Shown: piece by piece, positions 1 through 9,123 of the stretch
Numbering within the stretch: position 1 is the first letter of the stretch
How the letters are laid out: every line of letters starts with the position of its first letter
NCBI GenBank assembly: GCA_016278415.1
Contig: JADQBV010000401.1
Span: 1-13,109 of the forward strand
Reading direction: 5' to 3'
Length of the DNA: 13,109 nt
Source of the DNA: Halanaerobiales bacterium
Lineage (GTDB): Bacteria > Bacillota_F > Halanaerobiia > Halanaerobiales > DTU029
The notes under the pieces: generated by a model
The model's input: the letters and a program-made list of their open reading frames with translations, nothing else
Told to the model about the DNA's origin: nothing
The model's database searches: none
Translations under genes and position numbers: made by a program

Positions 1-37
1 CATCTTGTCGCAAGTTCGAGTCTTGCTCGGGGAGCCA
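1..37 (+). tRNA. tRNA 3' end, probably tRNA-Asn (5' part outside window)
   Basis: The T-arm is complete: stem GCAAG, loop TTCGAGT, stem CTTGC. It is followed by a seven-base acceptor strand TCGGGGA, discriminator G and an encoded CCA ending at 37. The bases before the T-arm fit the 3' side of an anticodon stem (CATC) and a five-base variable loop (TTGTC). The anticodon lies outside the window. An acceptor implying 5' TCCCCGA with discriminator G is typical of bacterial tRNA-Asn; tRNA-Gln is a weaker alternative. A run of seven T follows directly. Confidence 0.85.
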
Positions 38-193
38 TTTTTTTGTGTACATATAATTGTTCTTGAAACTGTCTTTCAAACTAGACTTCTAAATAATAAC
101 TGGTTCAATCAAGGTCAAAGATAGTAAAGTAGAACGATTATGGTGGTAAGAACATACCATTGTAACAGATATTCGTTATAATTATTAAATCTT

Positions 194-217
194 AAGCCAG
201 GGAAACCTGGCTTTTTT
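194..217 (+). terminator. Rho-independent terminator
   Basis: A perfect 8-bp stem, AAGCCAGG / CCTGGCTT, closes a GAAA tetraloop and runs into a T tract. The T tract is only on the plus strand side, so it terminates rightward transcription, presumably that of the tRNA about 155 bp upstream. Between the tRNA and this hairpin (38-193) I see no gene. Confidence 0.88.
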
Positions 218-265
218 GTATATTAGAAAAATTTAAAATATAAATATATCTATGGATTTAAGTTT

Positions 266-631
266 CTATGGTATCAAGCCATTGTCTTCATATTTTTTAT
301 AAGCAAGACTTGTTAAGTTATTCAATCCTTAAAAAAGTTTTTTATCAATTTTCTTTAAGTTAAAACAGGATTTCCCATGCATTCTTTTATTTAAATCATC
401 TGAAATCTCCTCAAGAAGTTCCGGGAAAAGATACACAGGTATAAGATAGAAGCTAACGTAATTTTTTCTATGAACTGAACCAAAATACAGATCTTTGTTA
501 ATTTTAGGATAATAGTCAGCATTCAAGTAAAAATTATCGCTTGTATTATGTATGACTTTAAGCTTGTCTGCATATGGTTCAAAAATATTTTTTGACTCTT
601 TTAAAACCTCAGACTTAATTTTATCATTCAT
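266..631 (-). pseudogene. Small conserved hypothetical protein, interrupted by an in-frame stop
   Basis: The intact reading runs from ATG at 631 to a TAA at 331-329 (100 aa). A good Shine-Dalgarno, AAAGGGG, lies about 8 nt before the ATG. The middle resembles a family of roughly 120-aa uncharacterised proteins that I recall from memory, with segments like NYVSFYLIPVYLFPELL and MHGKSCFNLKKIDKKLF. In that family the protein continues about 20 residues after this point. Here the same frame beyond the TAA reads GLNNLTSLAYKKYEDNG and so on, then stops at TAG (268-266). That looks like the missing C-terminus. Possible explanations are a nonsense mutation, paired small indels beside the T6 run, or a sequencing error. 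A truncated but functional 100-aa product cannot be excluded. No function can be assigned. The gene faces away from the large surface-protein gene. Confidence 0.6.
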
Positions 632-662
632 CTATATTCCCCTTTCGAATCATTAACTCATA

Positions 663-679
663 TCGATGACTGACATCGA
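663..679. repeat. Inverted repeat TCGATG-N5-CATCGA
   Basis: Perfect 6-bp arms are separated by 5 nt, about 30 bp upstream of the minus-strand small gene. The position suits an operator for that gene, but the arms are short and chance is possible. Confidence 0.4.
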
Positions 680-752
680 AAATAACAAATATACATAAAT
701 CCATCCGAGAATTAGATATTATTCCCCTCAACAGTAAAAATTTATGTAGCCA

Positions 753-776
753 TTCATACAATCGACCTTGTATGAA
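753..776. repeat. Inverted repeat TTCATACAA-N6-TTGTATGAA
   Basis: Perfect 9-bp arms are separated by TCGACC. There is no T tract on either side that would make a terminator, so an operator-like or structural element is more likely. Confidence 0.5.
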
Positions 777-827
777 AAATCTTCTTGTTACTTTACCGTT
801 AAACCAATCTCCTATTCAAAGTATCAT

Positions 828-848
828 CTAATTTTGTATAAAAATTAG
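828..848. repeat. AT-rich inverted repeat CTAATTTT-N5-AAAATTAG
   Basis: Perfect 8-bp arms are separated by GTATA in AT-rich DNA. It is not followed by a T tract. The role is unknown. Confidence 0.4.
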
Positions 849-986
849 TATTATAGTTTCCACTAAGTATTTTTTCTTGATAGATTAAATAAATCCTTTA
901 AATTTCAAGAATAAACGGATATAACAGAAATAAAACAGATATATTAAAATCGAGTTGTTTTTTAAAGTAAAATTAATTGTTTGTGA

Positions 987-1032
987 AAAACTGTACTTTA
1001 GTACAGTCAAGACTGTACTAAAGTACAGTTTT
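987..1032. promoter_or_regulatory. Perfect 22-bp inverted repeat formed by two palindromic boxes
   Basis: The left arm (987-1008) and right arm (1011-1032) are exact reverse complements separated by AA. Each arm contains its own 18-bp near-palindrome: ACTGTACTTTAGTACAGT at 990-1007 and ACTGTACTAAAGTACAGT at 1012-1029. Their centres are 22 bp apart, about two helical turns, so two repressor dimers could bind the same DNA face. The element lies about 175 bp upstream of the giant gene. It could instead act as a long RNA or DNA hairpin, since a T-rich stretch (1035-1042) follows it. I do not recognise the regulator family from the motif. Confidence 0.6.
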
Positions 1033-1205
1033 AATATTTTTTAGTTGTGATAAACTTAGGGTAGCTAACAATAAGGTAGGGAGGATTTCGCCTGATATAG
1101 TTTTATTTTTATATAGATTAATGCTGAATGATACTTAATTGGATAAGGGAAAGACAGTAAAAGAGAGACAGTAATAATTGGAAAAGGGAGGTTAAGATAT
1201 TTATT

Positions 1206-4200
1206 ATGAACAAAAAGTATTTTCTTCAAGTGGTGGTAATTCTTTTATTGGTGGTAATGGTAAAGGTGCCTGTATCAGCAGAACCGGCTGATTTGATTAC
1301 GGTGACTCTGGTTTCTGGTGATGACCTAGTGGCTAGGCTCGATGATGTAGCTGGAGGTGACCGGTCTACTATTAGCAGTCTGAAGCTTATTTCTGACGGA
1401 TATATGCTGACAGGAACCGATTTTTATACCTTAAAGACTATGATTGTTAGTGGTACAGGTACTCTTACATATTTGGACTTATCAGAAGTGTATTGTGTAA
1501 ATAATGAGATACCTGATAATGCTTTTGCAAAATATGGAGGGCAGACCTTATTACTAGAGACAATAATCTTGCCTAACAGTATATTGAGAATCGGTGATTC
1601 TGCCTTTCACGGGTCTACCAATCTTACCTGTGAACTGGTAATCCCAGCTGGGGTTACCTCAATTGGCAGTTTTGCCTTCTATGATGCGGACAAGGTGACC
1701 GGCAGTCTGGTAATACCCGATAGTGTAAAAACCATCGGCGACCATGCCTTTTATCACAGTGCTGGTTTTGTAAACGGCACCCTGACCCTGGGTAGTGGTT
1801 TAGAGACAATCGGAGAATTTGCTTTTTCCCAGTGTGAGGGATTTATCGGGGATCTGGTAATACCGGACAGTGTATTAACAATGGACCAGGGTGTTTTTTC
1901 ATATTGTTCAGGTTTTGATGGTACTTTAACTATCGGCAGTGGGCTTTCTTTAATTGCCGATGATGCCTTTTTAAGCTGTCCAGGTTTGACAGGTACTCTG
2001 GTTATACCTGAGGGGATTATGTCAATCGGTGATACTGCATTTATCCAAAATTCAGGTTTTACAGGGGTTAGTTTTCCTAGTACATTAAACACAATCGGTT
2101 TTGCTGCATTTGCCAACTGTTATAATCTAACAGAAGTCAATATACCTGACAATGTCAACTCGATTGGTAAAAATTCTTTCGGCAGCTGTATCGGTCTTTT
2201 ATCTTTTTCATATCATGGTCAAGGTATTACCAATGCAGATTTTAATGACTGGTTCAATCCATCATATTTTACTCCACCTCTCAAGACAGTAGATCTTTCT
2301 GGTGCTGTAAATTTAAGTAGTGTTAACTTTACAGGAATGACTAATCTTACTAATGTTACAATCGATGCAGCGAAACTCGATTTCTCCGGTGGGCCGGAGA
2401 AAACATGGTATGACAGCTATACTGGAGCTAAAACAATCGGCCAGCAGAGTCCTGCTGTTTCAACTAAAAAAGACTATACCCGGGAGAACCTGGACTTTAA
2501 TTTACAGTTTACAACACCTGAACCGGTCTGGTTGACTCTATATGGGACTGATATCTCTACCTTAAGTGGGGCGACCTGGCTGGATCAGACCTACTGCTCA
2601 AGTGTCCTGGGCAGGAGTTATTCAGTCTCCTGTACAGACCCTGATGGTGCTGCTGAGAATGAGCTGGATACTACAGTTGTCGGAGTACATAGTGTTTCAT
2701 ATAGTTTTCCTGCTTATGGGGCAGAAGACTATACCCGGGAATATGAGGTAGTTACTCCGGACTTAACAGCAGAGATTACTCCGACAGAAGAGTTTGTTCA
2801 GGGCCGGACCGCTTCCTACACGATTACGGTAAGTAATACAGGGGAAATGGCGACCAGTGGTGAGGTAACCCTGACTGACATCTTGCCTGCCGGTCTGACA
2901 GCTACTGACTTCAGTGGCGACGGCTGGACCACTGACCTTTCTACTTTGACCGCTACCCGCAGTGATGTACTCAATAGCGGTCAGAGTTATCCAGTATTGA
3001 CCCTTACTGTTGATGTTGCCCTGGATACACCGGAAAGTGTGGAGAACAGGGTGGAAGTCTCCGGTGGTAATGACGGTAATCTGGATAATAATCTGACTAG
3101 CTATTCCACTGCAGTAGTTCAGCGTCCTACTGTCCAGATCGGTTCATCTATGAGTAGTCCTACAGATACCGCACCAATTCCTATTACGATAACTTTCAGT
3201 GAAGTGGTAAGTGGATTTGAGGCAGCAGACCTGATGGTGGGGAATGGGATATTTAGTAATTTTAGCGGTAGTGAGACAAGCTATACAGCTGATATTACCC
3301 CAGATGCTCAGGGTGATGTAACGATGGATATTGCTGCCGGGGCGGCCCAGAGTGCTGGTGGTTATGATAATAAGGCAGCAGAGCAGTTTGTGATTAATTA
3401 TGATGTGCCTGATTCCCCGGTTATCAGCAGTCTGGATGGGGATAGTGTCACTTTTATTGAAGGGGCAGCCCCTGTTTTCCTTGACCTGAACAGTGATACC
3501 GCAGTAACAGACCCGGATCCTGAGGGACTTACGGGGGGTGAATTAAGGGTTTCCATCACTAGTGGAGGTGTCAGCAGTGAGGATGTGCTGGCTGTCTATA
3601 CCAGTGCTACGTCTACTGTCTCCCTGTCGGCTGGTATGACTGTAGGCAGTCAGGTAGCGGTTGAGGAGAATGTTATCGGGACAATTAGTGCTAACGGCAG
3701 TTCTGGAAATAGTCTAATTGTTGATTTAAATTCATCTGTGACAGTACTATCTGCTCAACAACTAATTCGCTCCCTGACCTATTTAAATAGCAATACAGCA
3801 GATCCCATTGACGGGGCTCGGGAGATTGAAGTGTATCTTCAGGATGGAACCACTGCAGCCGGAACAGCAGTGAACACTAGCGTGGAGGTTGAACCTGTTA
3901 ACGATCCGCCGTCAATTTTTAACCTGAATGGAGACAATGCCAGTACCTATATTGATCAGGTGGTTGGGATTGATGTCGGTGGAGATGCTGAGGTCAATGA
4001 TGTCGATTCGCCGGATTACAATGGTGGTTATCTAACAATCACTTATAAATCAGGTGTCGCTAATGGTTATTTTTCTGTAGATGGTACAACTGTGACAGCC
4101 TGGGGTGATGGGACGATTGGTCCCGGAGAAACAGTACAGGTTGGGGGTGTAAGCATTGGTACAGTTCATAGTACATATGATGGACAGGGCGGAAATCCCC

Positions 4201-7200
4201 TCGAGATTAATTTCAACAGTGCAAGTTCAACACCAGGCCGGATTTCAACACTATTGCAGAATCTGAGATACAGTGTACCATCGGATATTGGTAACCGTGA
4301 GTTTACCCTTACTATAAGTAATGGTGACGGTGTTATTAACAGTGGCGAAGAAAGTCTTAGTGTTCCTTTCACAATCAGTGTAATCTCCCGTCCTCCTGTT
4401 ATCTACAATCTGGACGGTGATATACAGGAATATGTAGAAGGCTCTTCCCCGGTTCTGCTTGATACCCTTGCAGCTGCAACTCTGGCGGATGGAGATGATC
4501 CACCCCATTTAAACGGGGGACAACTACATGTCTCTATTATCAGCGGTAAAATAGCTGACGAAGATATTCTGAGTCTCGATACCAGTGGTGCTATAAGTCT
4601 GGCCGGGACAACAGCCGGAAGTAATGTTAGTGTGAGTGGGACGATAATCGGCACCCTGATTAATAATCTCGCTGCCGGTAATGATTTGGGTATACACTTT
4701 AATTATAATGCCACACTGGCACGGGTAACAGCACTTCTACAAGCAGTGACTTATGAAAACATTAATAATGTTGATCCTGTTCCTGCTGACCGAAGTATTC
4801 AAATAACAGTCAGTGATGGTCATGGAGGATCCGGGGCAGTAAACACCACAGTTGTGTTTACCCCGGTTAAGGCACCGACTCTGTCCGCAACCGGGGCTGA
4901 CCTGGTCTTTACTGAAGGCGGTCCAGCAGTCAGCCTCTTTTCCGGGGCGACAGTCTCTACTGTTGAGGTCGGACAGAGTATTGAGAGAATTACTCTGACA
5001 GTTACAAACCTGGCAAATGGTGCTGACGAAATTCTGGGTATTGACGATACCGCAGTGGTCCTTACAAACGGCAGTTCAGGAACTACTGACAGTGGATATG
5101 CTTATAGTGTGGCCCTCTCTGGCAGTACTGCTACAATAACTGTGGGCGAAACGCTAAGTACTGTAGATACTCAAACAATGCTGGATGGAATCACCTACTA
5201 CAATACCAGTGATGTACCTTCGGTTACACCCCGGACGGTGACAATAACTAGCATTAAAGATAGTGGTGGTACAGCTAATGGAGGTGTGAATACTACTTAC
5301 CTGACAGTGGAGTCTAGAGTGACATTAAATGCAATTAATGATGCACCGGCTCTGACCGCAACCCGGGCTGACCCGGTCTTTATTGAAGATGGTGGAGCAG
5401 TCAGCCTTTTTTCCGGGACAGTAGTCGATACTGTAGAAAGCGGACAGGATATCAGCGAAATCACCCTGACAGTTGCGGACCTGGCAAATGGTACTGATGA
5501 AATTCTCAGTATTGATGGAACCGCGGTGGTCCTTATAGACGGCAGTTCAGGAACTACTGACAGTGGATATGCCTATAGTGTGGCCCTCTCTGGCAGTACT
5601 GCTACAATAACTGTGGGCGGAACGCTAAGTACTGTAGATACTCAAACAATGCTGGATGGAATCACCTACTACAATACCAGTGATGTACCTTCGGTTACAC
5701 CCCGGACGGTGACAATAACTAGCATTAAAGATAGTGGTGGTACAGCTAATGGAGGTGTGAATACTACTATCATTGAAGTGGGTTCTACAGTTATAGTAAA
5801 TGCAGTTAATGATGCTCCCTATATTACAGCCCCTGACAGTATTACTCTTAATGAAGATGAAACTTGTTCACTGGCTGATATTAGAATCCATGATGTTGAT
5901 GGAGGCACAGATAGAGTGTCTGCAACTTTTCATGTGGATTCTGGTTTTCTGAATAATTATGGTGTTACGACAATTTCTATGTCCAGTTATTTAAGCTTCA
6001 TTCATTCCATGCTGGATGATATTTCCTATATCGGCGCAGATGATACAAACGGGAATTTCACCCTGACTATAGATATTAATGATAATGGGTATACAGGTAG
6101 TGGTGGTCCAAAATCGGCGGTCCTGAATATACCAATTAATATTACTCCTGTGAATGATGCCCCGACAGATATCACACTGTCTTCTTCCACAGTTGCTGAA
6201 AATACGCAAGCCGGCTCAGAGGTGGCAGTTTTATCGACAGCTGATGTTGATCTTGATAATGAGGGGGATGCCTTTAGCTATGAACTGGTAGCGGGCATAG
6301 GTGATACTGATAACAGCAGCTTCACAATTGCAGGGGATGGAGGAGACTCCCTGAGACTGGCTTTTGTTCCGAACTATGAGGCCAAAAGCAGTTATTGTAT
6401 CCGGGTAAGGACCACAGATTCAGGGGGACTGACCTATGAAAAACAGTTCACCATCAGTATTCTTGATGTAAATGAAGCTCCCACAGGCATTTATGCCACT
6501 CTAAATGTTGATGAAAATATTTCTGTCGATACCCATGTGGGAACCTTCGCTACCAGTGATGAAGATGCCGGTGATACCACCTTTAGCTATGAACTGGTAG
6601 CTGGAGAAGGAAGTGGAGATAATGCCTCTTTTAGTATTGATGGTGATTCACTCATAACGGCTGCCATCCTGAACTTTGAAGACAAATATACCTGTAGTAT
6701 CCGGGTAAGGGCTACAGATTCCGGGGGATTAAATTTTGAAAAACAGTTTACTGTTACCATTAATGATATTAATGAGCCTCCAACAGATATTGCTCTTTCT
6801 GATAGTACAATCGACGAAAATTGTCCTGTCGGTAGTGAGATAGGAACTTTCTCCACTACAGATGAAGATGTCGACGAGCTCTTTAGCTATGAGCTGGTAG
6901 CAGGTACAGGTGATACTGATAACAGCAGTTTCACAATTGCAGGGAGTGGAGGAGACTCACTCAAACTGGCTGTTGTCCCGAATTATGAGGTCAAAGACAG
7001 CTATAGTATCCGAGTAAGGACTACAGATTCAGGGGGACTGACCTATGAAAAACAGTTTACCATCAGTATTCTGGATGAAAATGATGCCCCCACAGGCCTT
7101 GCTCTCTCTGGCAGTACCATCGATGAAAATAGTCCTGTTGGTAGTGAGATAGGAACTTTCTCCACCACATATGAAGATGCCGGCGAGCTCTTTAGCTATG

Positions 7201-8978
7201 AGCTGGTAGCAGGTACAGGTGATACTGATAACAGCAGTTTCACAATTGCAGGGGGTGGAGGAGACTCACTCAAACTGGCTGTTGTCCCGAATTATGAGAA
7301 CAAAGACAGTTATAATATTCGGGTAAGGACCATTGATTCTGGAGGGCTGAGTTTTGAAGAACAGTTTGTCATAAGTATTAGCGATGTTAATGATGCCCCC
7401 ACAGATATTGCTCTCTCTAACAGTACCATCGATGAAAATAGCCCTGTTGGTAGTGAGATAGGAACCATCTCTACAATAGATGAAGATACCGGGGATACCA
7501 ACTTTAGCTATGAACTTGTAGGTGGAGATGGAAGTGAAGATAACGACTGTGTTAACATTGCTGGAGGCTCACTCCAACTGGCTATTGTACCGAACTATGA
7601 GGTCAAAGACAGTTATAGTATCCACGTAAGGACTACAGATTCCGGAGGTTTGAGCTTTGAAAAACAGTTTGTCATCAGTATTACAGATATTAATGACGAT
7701 ATTGGCCCGGTAACTGATAGTAACCCGATGGGAAATGAGGTTCCAGAGGTAACTGTCAACGGTACATTAGTAGGGGTTACAGCCTCTTCTGTTGATGAGG
7801 ACACTGCCGACACAGTAACTTACAGCCTGACCAATGATGCTGGTGGGCGCTTTACCATAGATTCGGATACCGGGGTAGTGAGTGTCTCCGGGACAGATCT
7901 CTTTGATTATGAGACCAGTTCTACACACAGTATTACAGTACTGGCAGAAAGCAGTGACAGTTCAAACAGTACAGCAGATTTTCTAATAAGTGTAGTAAAT
8001 GTAGCGGAAGTTGTAGCAGTTAATCTTCCTAGTGATGGGCTCTATGGTATTGGGGAAGCCCTGGCATTTATGGTTAACTTTGATAAACCTGTGCTGGTGG
8101 ATAGTAGTCTGGGGACTCCCTATCTGGAGCTTAAACATACTGGAGGTTCGGTCCAAGCAGTCTATCTGAGCGGCTCAGGTACAAACACTCTGGTATTCCA
8201 GTACTTAATTCAGAATGGGGACCACAGTAGTGATGGTCTTGAGGTCGGCTTAAGTATCATGCTAAACGGTGGAATAATTAATGATGACAGGGGTAATGAG
8301 GCAGTCCTGACCTTGGATACCGGAGATACCTCTGGAATAATGATTGACGGAATTGCCCCGGTCTTAAATTCACTCTCAAGTGAACCTGCAGACAGTTTTG
8401 TCAGTGAAGGAGATCTGGTCACTATTACTGCTGTCTTCAGTGAATTGATGGCAGCTTCACCTACAATAACAATAACTAATGGTGGGGTATCAGGGGCTTT
8501 GATGACCAATAGTGGGGACAGTCTTACCTGGACCTACAATTGGAATGTACCGGCAGGTAACACTAATGCGGATATAACAGTAGCTGGAACAGACACTGCC
8601 GGGAATCCATATGTAGGGGATGAAAGGCTGACATTTACCCTAGATGATACGGCTCCACTGCTCACCTTTATCAATCCTACAGAGGGCCAGGAGGTCAACG
8701 TTAGCACCGGGTCGATGATTATGGTGGACTTGCTGGATAGTGGTTCAGGGGTAGACCAGCAGAGTGTGGAAATTAGGATTGACAGTGGTGAGTGGCAGAT
8801 TCCTACTTCAACTACTGGTAACCGAATTTATTACCTGTTGAATCAGCAGCTGGAAGCTGGAGATCATACAGTTTCCATCCGGGTGTCTGACCAGATCGGT
8901 AATGTTGTGGTCCAGACGGTAACCTTTAGCTGGGATAACTACCGGGAAGGTTTTGGTTTCGGACGTTTCCAGTTTTAG
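1206..8978 (+). CDS. Giant mosaic surface protein: BspA-like LRR, Ig-like and cadherin repeats
   Basis: This is a 2,590-aa exported protein. Residues 1-25 form a signal peptide (KK, then a V/I/L core, cleavage after VSA). Residues about 105-335 are BspA/Treponema-type leucine-rich repeats, each with an IPDSVxxIGDxAF-like core. Residues 518-640 resemble DUF11 (TASYTITVSNTG, LTDILPAGL). Residues 641-736 are a bacterial Ig-like domain. Residues 738-1221 hold three related 160-aa modules opening with xNLDGD or similar. Residues 1223-1537 are two near-identical 157-aa modules, followed by a variant to about 1651. Residues 1652-2166 are five cadherin-like repeats with DxNDAP linkers, DEN and TTDSGGL motifs that fit calcium sites. 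A sixth cadherin-like repeat (about 2180-2269) and three Ig-like domains follow to about 2577. The tail reads GFGFGRFQF. No LPXTG, SLH, dockerin or transmembrane anchor is visible. GGGAGG precedes ATG by a rather long 14 nt; the signal peptide supports this start. The probable role is adhesion or matrix binding at the cell surface. The ligand is unknown. Confidence 0.9.
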   Translation: MNKKYFLQVVVILLLVVMVKVPVSAEPADLITVTLVSGDDLVARLDDVAGGDRSTISSLKLISDGYMLTGTDFYTLKTMIVSGTGTLTYLDLSEVYCVNNEIPDNAFAKYGGQTLLLETIILPNSILRIGDSAFHGSTNLTCELVIPAGVTSIGSFAFYDADKVTGSLVIPDSVKTIGDHAFYHSAGFVNGTLTLGSGLETIGEFAFSQCEGFIGDLVIPDSVLTMDQGVFSYCSGFDGTLTIGSGLSLIADDAFLSCPGLTGTLVIPEGIMSIGDTAFIQNSGFTGVSFPSTLNTIGFAAFANCYNLTEVNIPDNVNSIGKNSFGSCIGLLSFSYHGQGITNADFNDWFNPSYFTPPLKTVDLSGAVNLSSVNFTGMTNLTNVTIDAAKLDFSGGPEKTWYDSYTGAKTIGQQSPAVSTKKDYTRENLDFNLQFTTPEPVWLTLYGTDISTLSGATWLDQTYCSSVLGRSYSVSCTDPDGAAENELDTTVVGVHSVSYSFPAYGAEDYTREYEVVTPDLTAEITPTEEFVQGRTASYTITVSNTGEMATSGEVTLTDILPAGLTATDFSGDGWTTDLSTLTATRSDVLNSGQSYPVLTLTVDVALDTPESVENRVEVSGGNDGNLDNNLTSYSTAVVQRPTVQIGSSMSSPTDTAPIPITITFSEVVSGFEAADLMVGNGIFSNFSGSETSYTADITPDAQGDVTMDIAAGAAQSAGGYDNKAAEQFVINYDVPDSPVISSLDGDSVTFIEGAAPVFLDLNSDTAVTDPDPEGLTGGELRVSITSGGVSSEDVLAVYTSATSTVSLSAGMTVGSQVAVEENVIGTISANGSSGNSLIVDLNSSVTVLSAQQLIRSLTYLNSNTADPIDGAREIEVYLQDGTTAAGTAVNTSVEVEPVNDPPSIFNLNGDNASTYIDQVVGIDVGGDAEVNDVDSPDYNGGYLTITYKSGVANGYFSVDGTTVTAWGDGTIGPGETVQVGGVSIGTVHSTYDGQGGNPLEINFNSASSTPGRISTLLQNLRYSVPSDIGNREFTLTISNGDGVINSGEESLSVPFTISVISRPPVIYNLDGDIQEYVEGSSPVLLDTLAAATLADGDDPPHLNGGQLHVSIISGKIADEDILSLDTSGAISLAGTTAGSNVSVSGTIIGTLINNLAAGNDLGIHFNYNATLARVTALLQAVTYENINNVDPVPADRSIQITVSDGHGGSGAVNTTVVFTPVKAPTLSATGADLVFTEGGPAVSLFSGATVSTVEVGQSIERITLTVTNLANGADEILGIDDTAVVLTNGSSGTTDSGYAYSVALSGSTATITVGETLSTVDTQTMLDGITYYNTSDVPSVTPRTVTITSIKDSGGTANGGVNTTYLTVESRVTLNAINDAPALTATRADPVFIEDGGAVSLFSGTVVDTVESGQDISEITLTVADLANGTDEILSIDGTAVVLIDGSSGTTDSGYAYSVALSGSTATITVGGTLSTVDTQTMLDGITYYNTSDVPSVTPRTVTITSIKDSGGTANGGVNTTIIEVGSTVIVNAVNDAPYITAPDSITLNEDETCSLADIRIHDVDGGTDRVSATFHVDSGFLNNYGVTTISMSSYLSFIHSMLDDISYIGADDTNGNFTLTIDINDNGYTGSGGPKSAVLNIPINITPVNDAPTDITLSSSTVAENTQAGSEVAVLSTADVDLDNEGDAFSYELVAGIGDTDNSSFTIAGDGGDSLRLAFVPNYEAKSSYCIRVRTTDSGGLTYEKQFTISILDVNEAPTGIYATLNVDENISVDTHVGTFATSDEDAGDTTFSYELVAGEGSGDNASFSIDGDSLITAAILNFEDKYTCSIRVRATDSGGLNFEKQFTVTINDINEPPTDIALSDSTIDENCPVGSEIGTFSTTDEDVDELFSYELVAGTGDTDNSSFTIAGSGGDSLKLAVVPNYEVKDSYSIRVRTTDSGGLTYEKQFTISILDENDAPTGLALSGSTIDENSPVGSEIGTFSTTYEDAGELFSYELVAGTGDTDNSSFTIAGGGGDSLKLAVVPNYENKDSYNIRVRTIDSGGLSFEEQFVISISDVNDAPTDIALSNSTIDENSPVGSEIGTISTIDEDTGDTNFSYELVGGDGSEDNDCVNIAGGSLQLAIVPNYEVKDSYSIHVRTTDSGGLSFEKQFVISITDINDDIGPVTDSNPMGNEVPEVTVNGTLVGVTASSVDEDTADTVTYSLTNDAGGRFTIDSDTGVVSVSGTDLFDYETSSTHSITVLAESSDSSNSTADFLISVVNVAEVVAVNLPSDGLYGIGEALAFMVNFDKPVLVDSSLGTPYLELKHTGGSVQAVYLSGSGTNTLVFQYLIQNGDHSSDGLEVGLSIMLNGGIINDDRGNEAVLTLDTGDTSGIMIDGIAPVLNSLSSEPADSFVSEGDLVTITAVFSELMAASPTITITNGGVSGALMTNSGDSLTWTYNWNVPAGNTNADITVAGTDTAGNPYVGDERLTFTLDDTAPLLTFINPTEGQEVNVSTGSMIMVDLLDSGSGVDQQSVEIRIDSGEWQIPTSTTGNRIYYLLNQQLEAGDHTVSIRVSDQIGNVVVQTVTFSWDNYREGFGFGRFQF
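1518..2210 (+). repeat. BspA-type leucine-rich repeat array within the giant gene
   Basis: Roughly ten degenerate units of 23-25 residues span residues 105-335. The recurring pattern is G-x-L-V-I-P-x-S/G-V/L-x-x-I-G-D-x-A-F followed by a short C/S-x-G-F segment. This matches LRR_5 (BspA-like) repeats, known in surface adhesins that bind host or matrix proteins. The units are protein-level repeats and have diverged at DNA level. Confidence 0.85.
5068..5297 (+). repeat. 230-bp intragenic direct repeat, copy 1
   Basis: This stretch is repeated at 5539-5768 with an offset of exactly 471 bp (157 codons). I count two differences in 230 bases: a silent GCT/GCC and a GAA/GGA (Glu/Gly) change. The flanking parts of the two modules are much less alike. 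Confidence 0.95.
5539..5768 (+). repeat. 230-bp intragenic direct repeat, copy 2
   Basis: This is the second copy of the stretch at 5068-5297, in the same reading frame. Identity stops sharply after the GTGAATACTACT sequence at the right edge, where the two modules diverge. Confidence 0.95.
6160..7700 (+). repeat. Five tandem cadherin-like repeats (about 309 bp units)
   Basis: The units are about 100-106 aa. They start with APTDIALSxSTIDEN-like sequence and contain FSYELVAGxGDTDNSSF, VPNYExK, VRTTDSGGL and an exit DxNDAP linker. Units 3 and 4 share a 114-bp stretch (6876-6989 and 7185-7298, offset 309 bp) with one mismatch by eye. Conserved Asp, Glu and Asn positions match calcium-binding sites of cadherin domains. 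Confidence 0.88.
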
Positions 8979-9123
8979 CTAAGATAGTATCCCGGTGCAG
9001 AAAGTAATTGGAAGGGTGTTCCGGGATTCAGCCTTAATAAAGAATTAATGCCAATTGGATATTAGAGTGTGTTCTTAGTTTCAGAGGGAGTTTTTTTGAA
9101 TCCAGGAGGTTAGTGCCCCTTAT

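Larger units (their letters stand above)
632..1205. other. Gene-free region rich in inverted repeats
   Basis: This divergent intergenic region lies between the minus-strand small gene and the giant plus-strand gene. No credible coding frame is seen. It holds inverted repeats at 663-679, 753-776, 828-848 and 987-1032. The last 170 bp would be the leader of the giant gene. I could not find a convincing -35/-10 pair for either flanking gene. GACAGTAA occurs twice in the leader, at 1153-1160 and 1167-1174. Confidence 0.6.

Noticed and set aside
1754..2116. Antisense frames within the giant gene, including repeated ones opposite the LRR and cadherin arrays.
   Set aside because: They mirror repeats of the sense gene; their repetitive look comes from the coding strand and there are no start signals.
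5068..5768. Tandem repeat as part of a CRISPR array or mobile element.
   Set aside because: The repeat is in-frame coding sequence of the giant gene with module-sized spacing, so it is a protein domain duplication.
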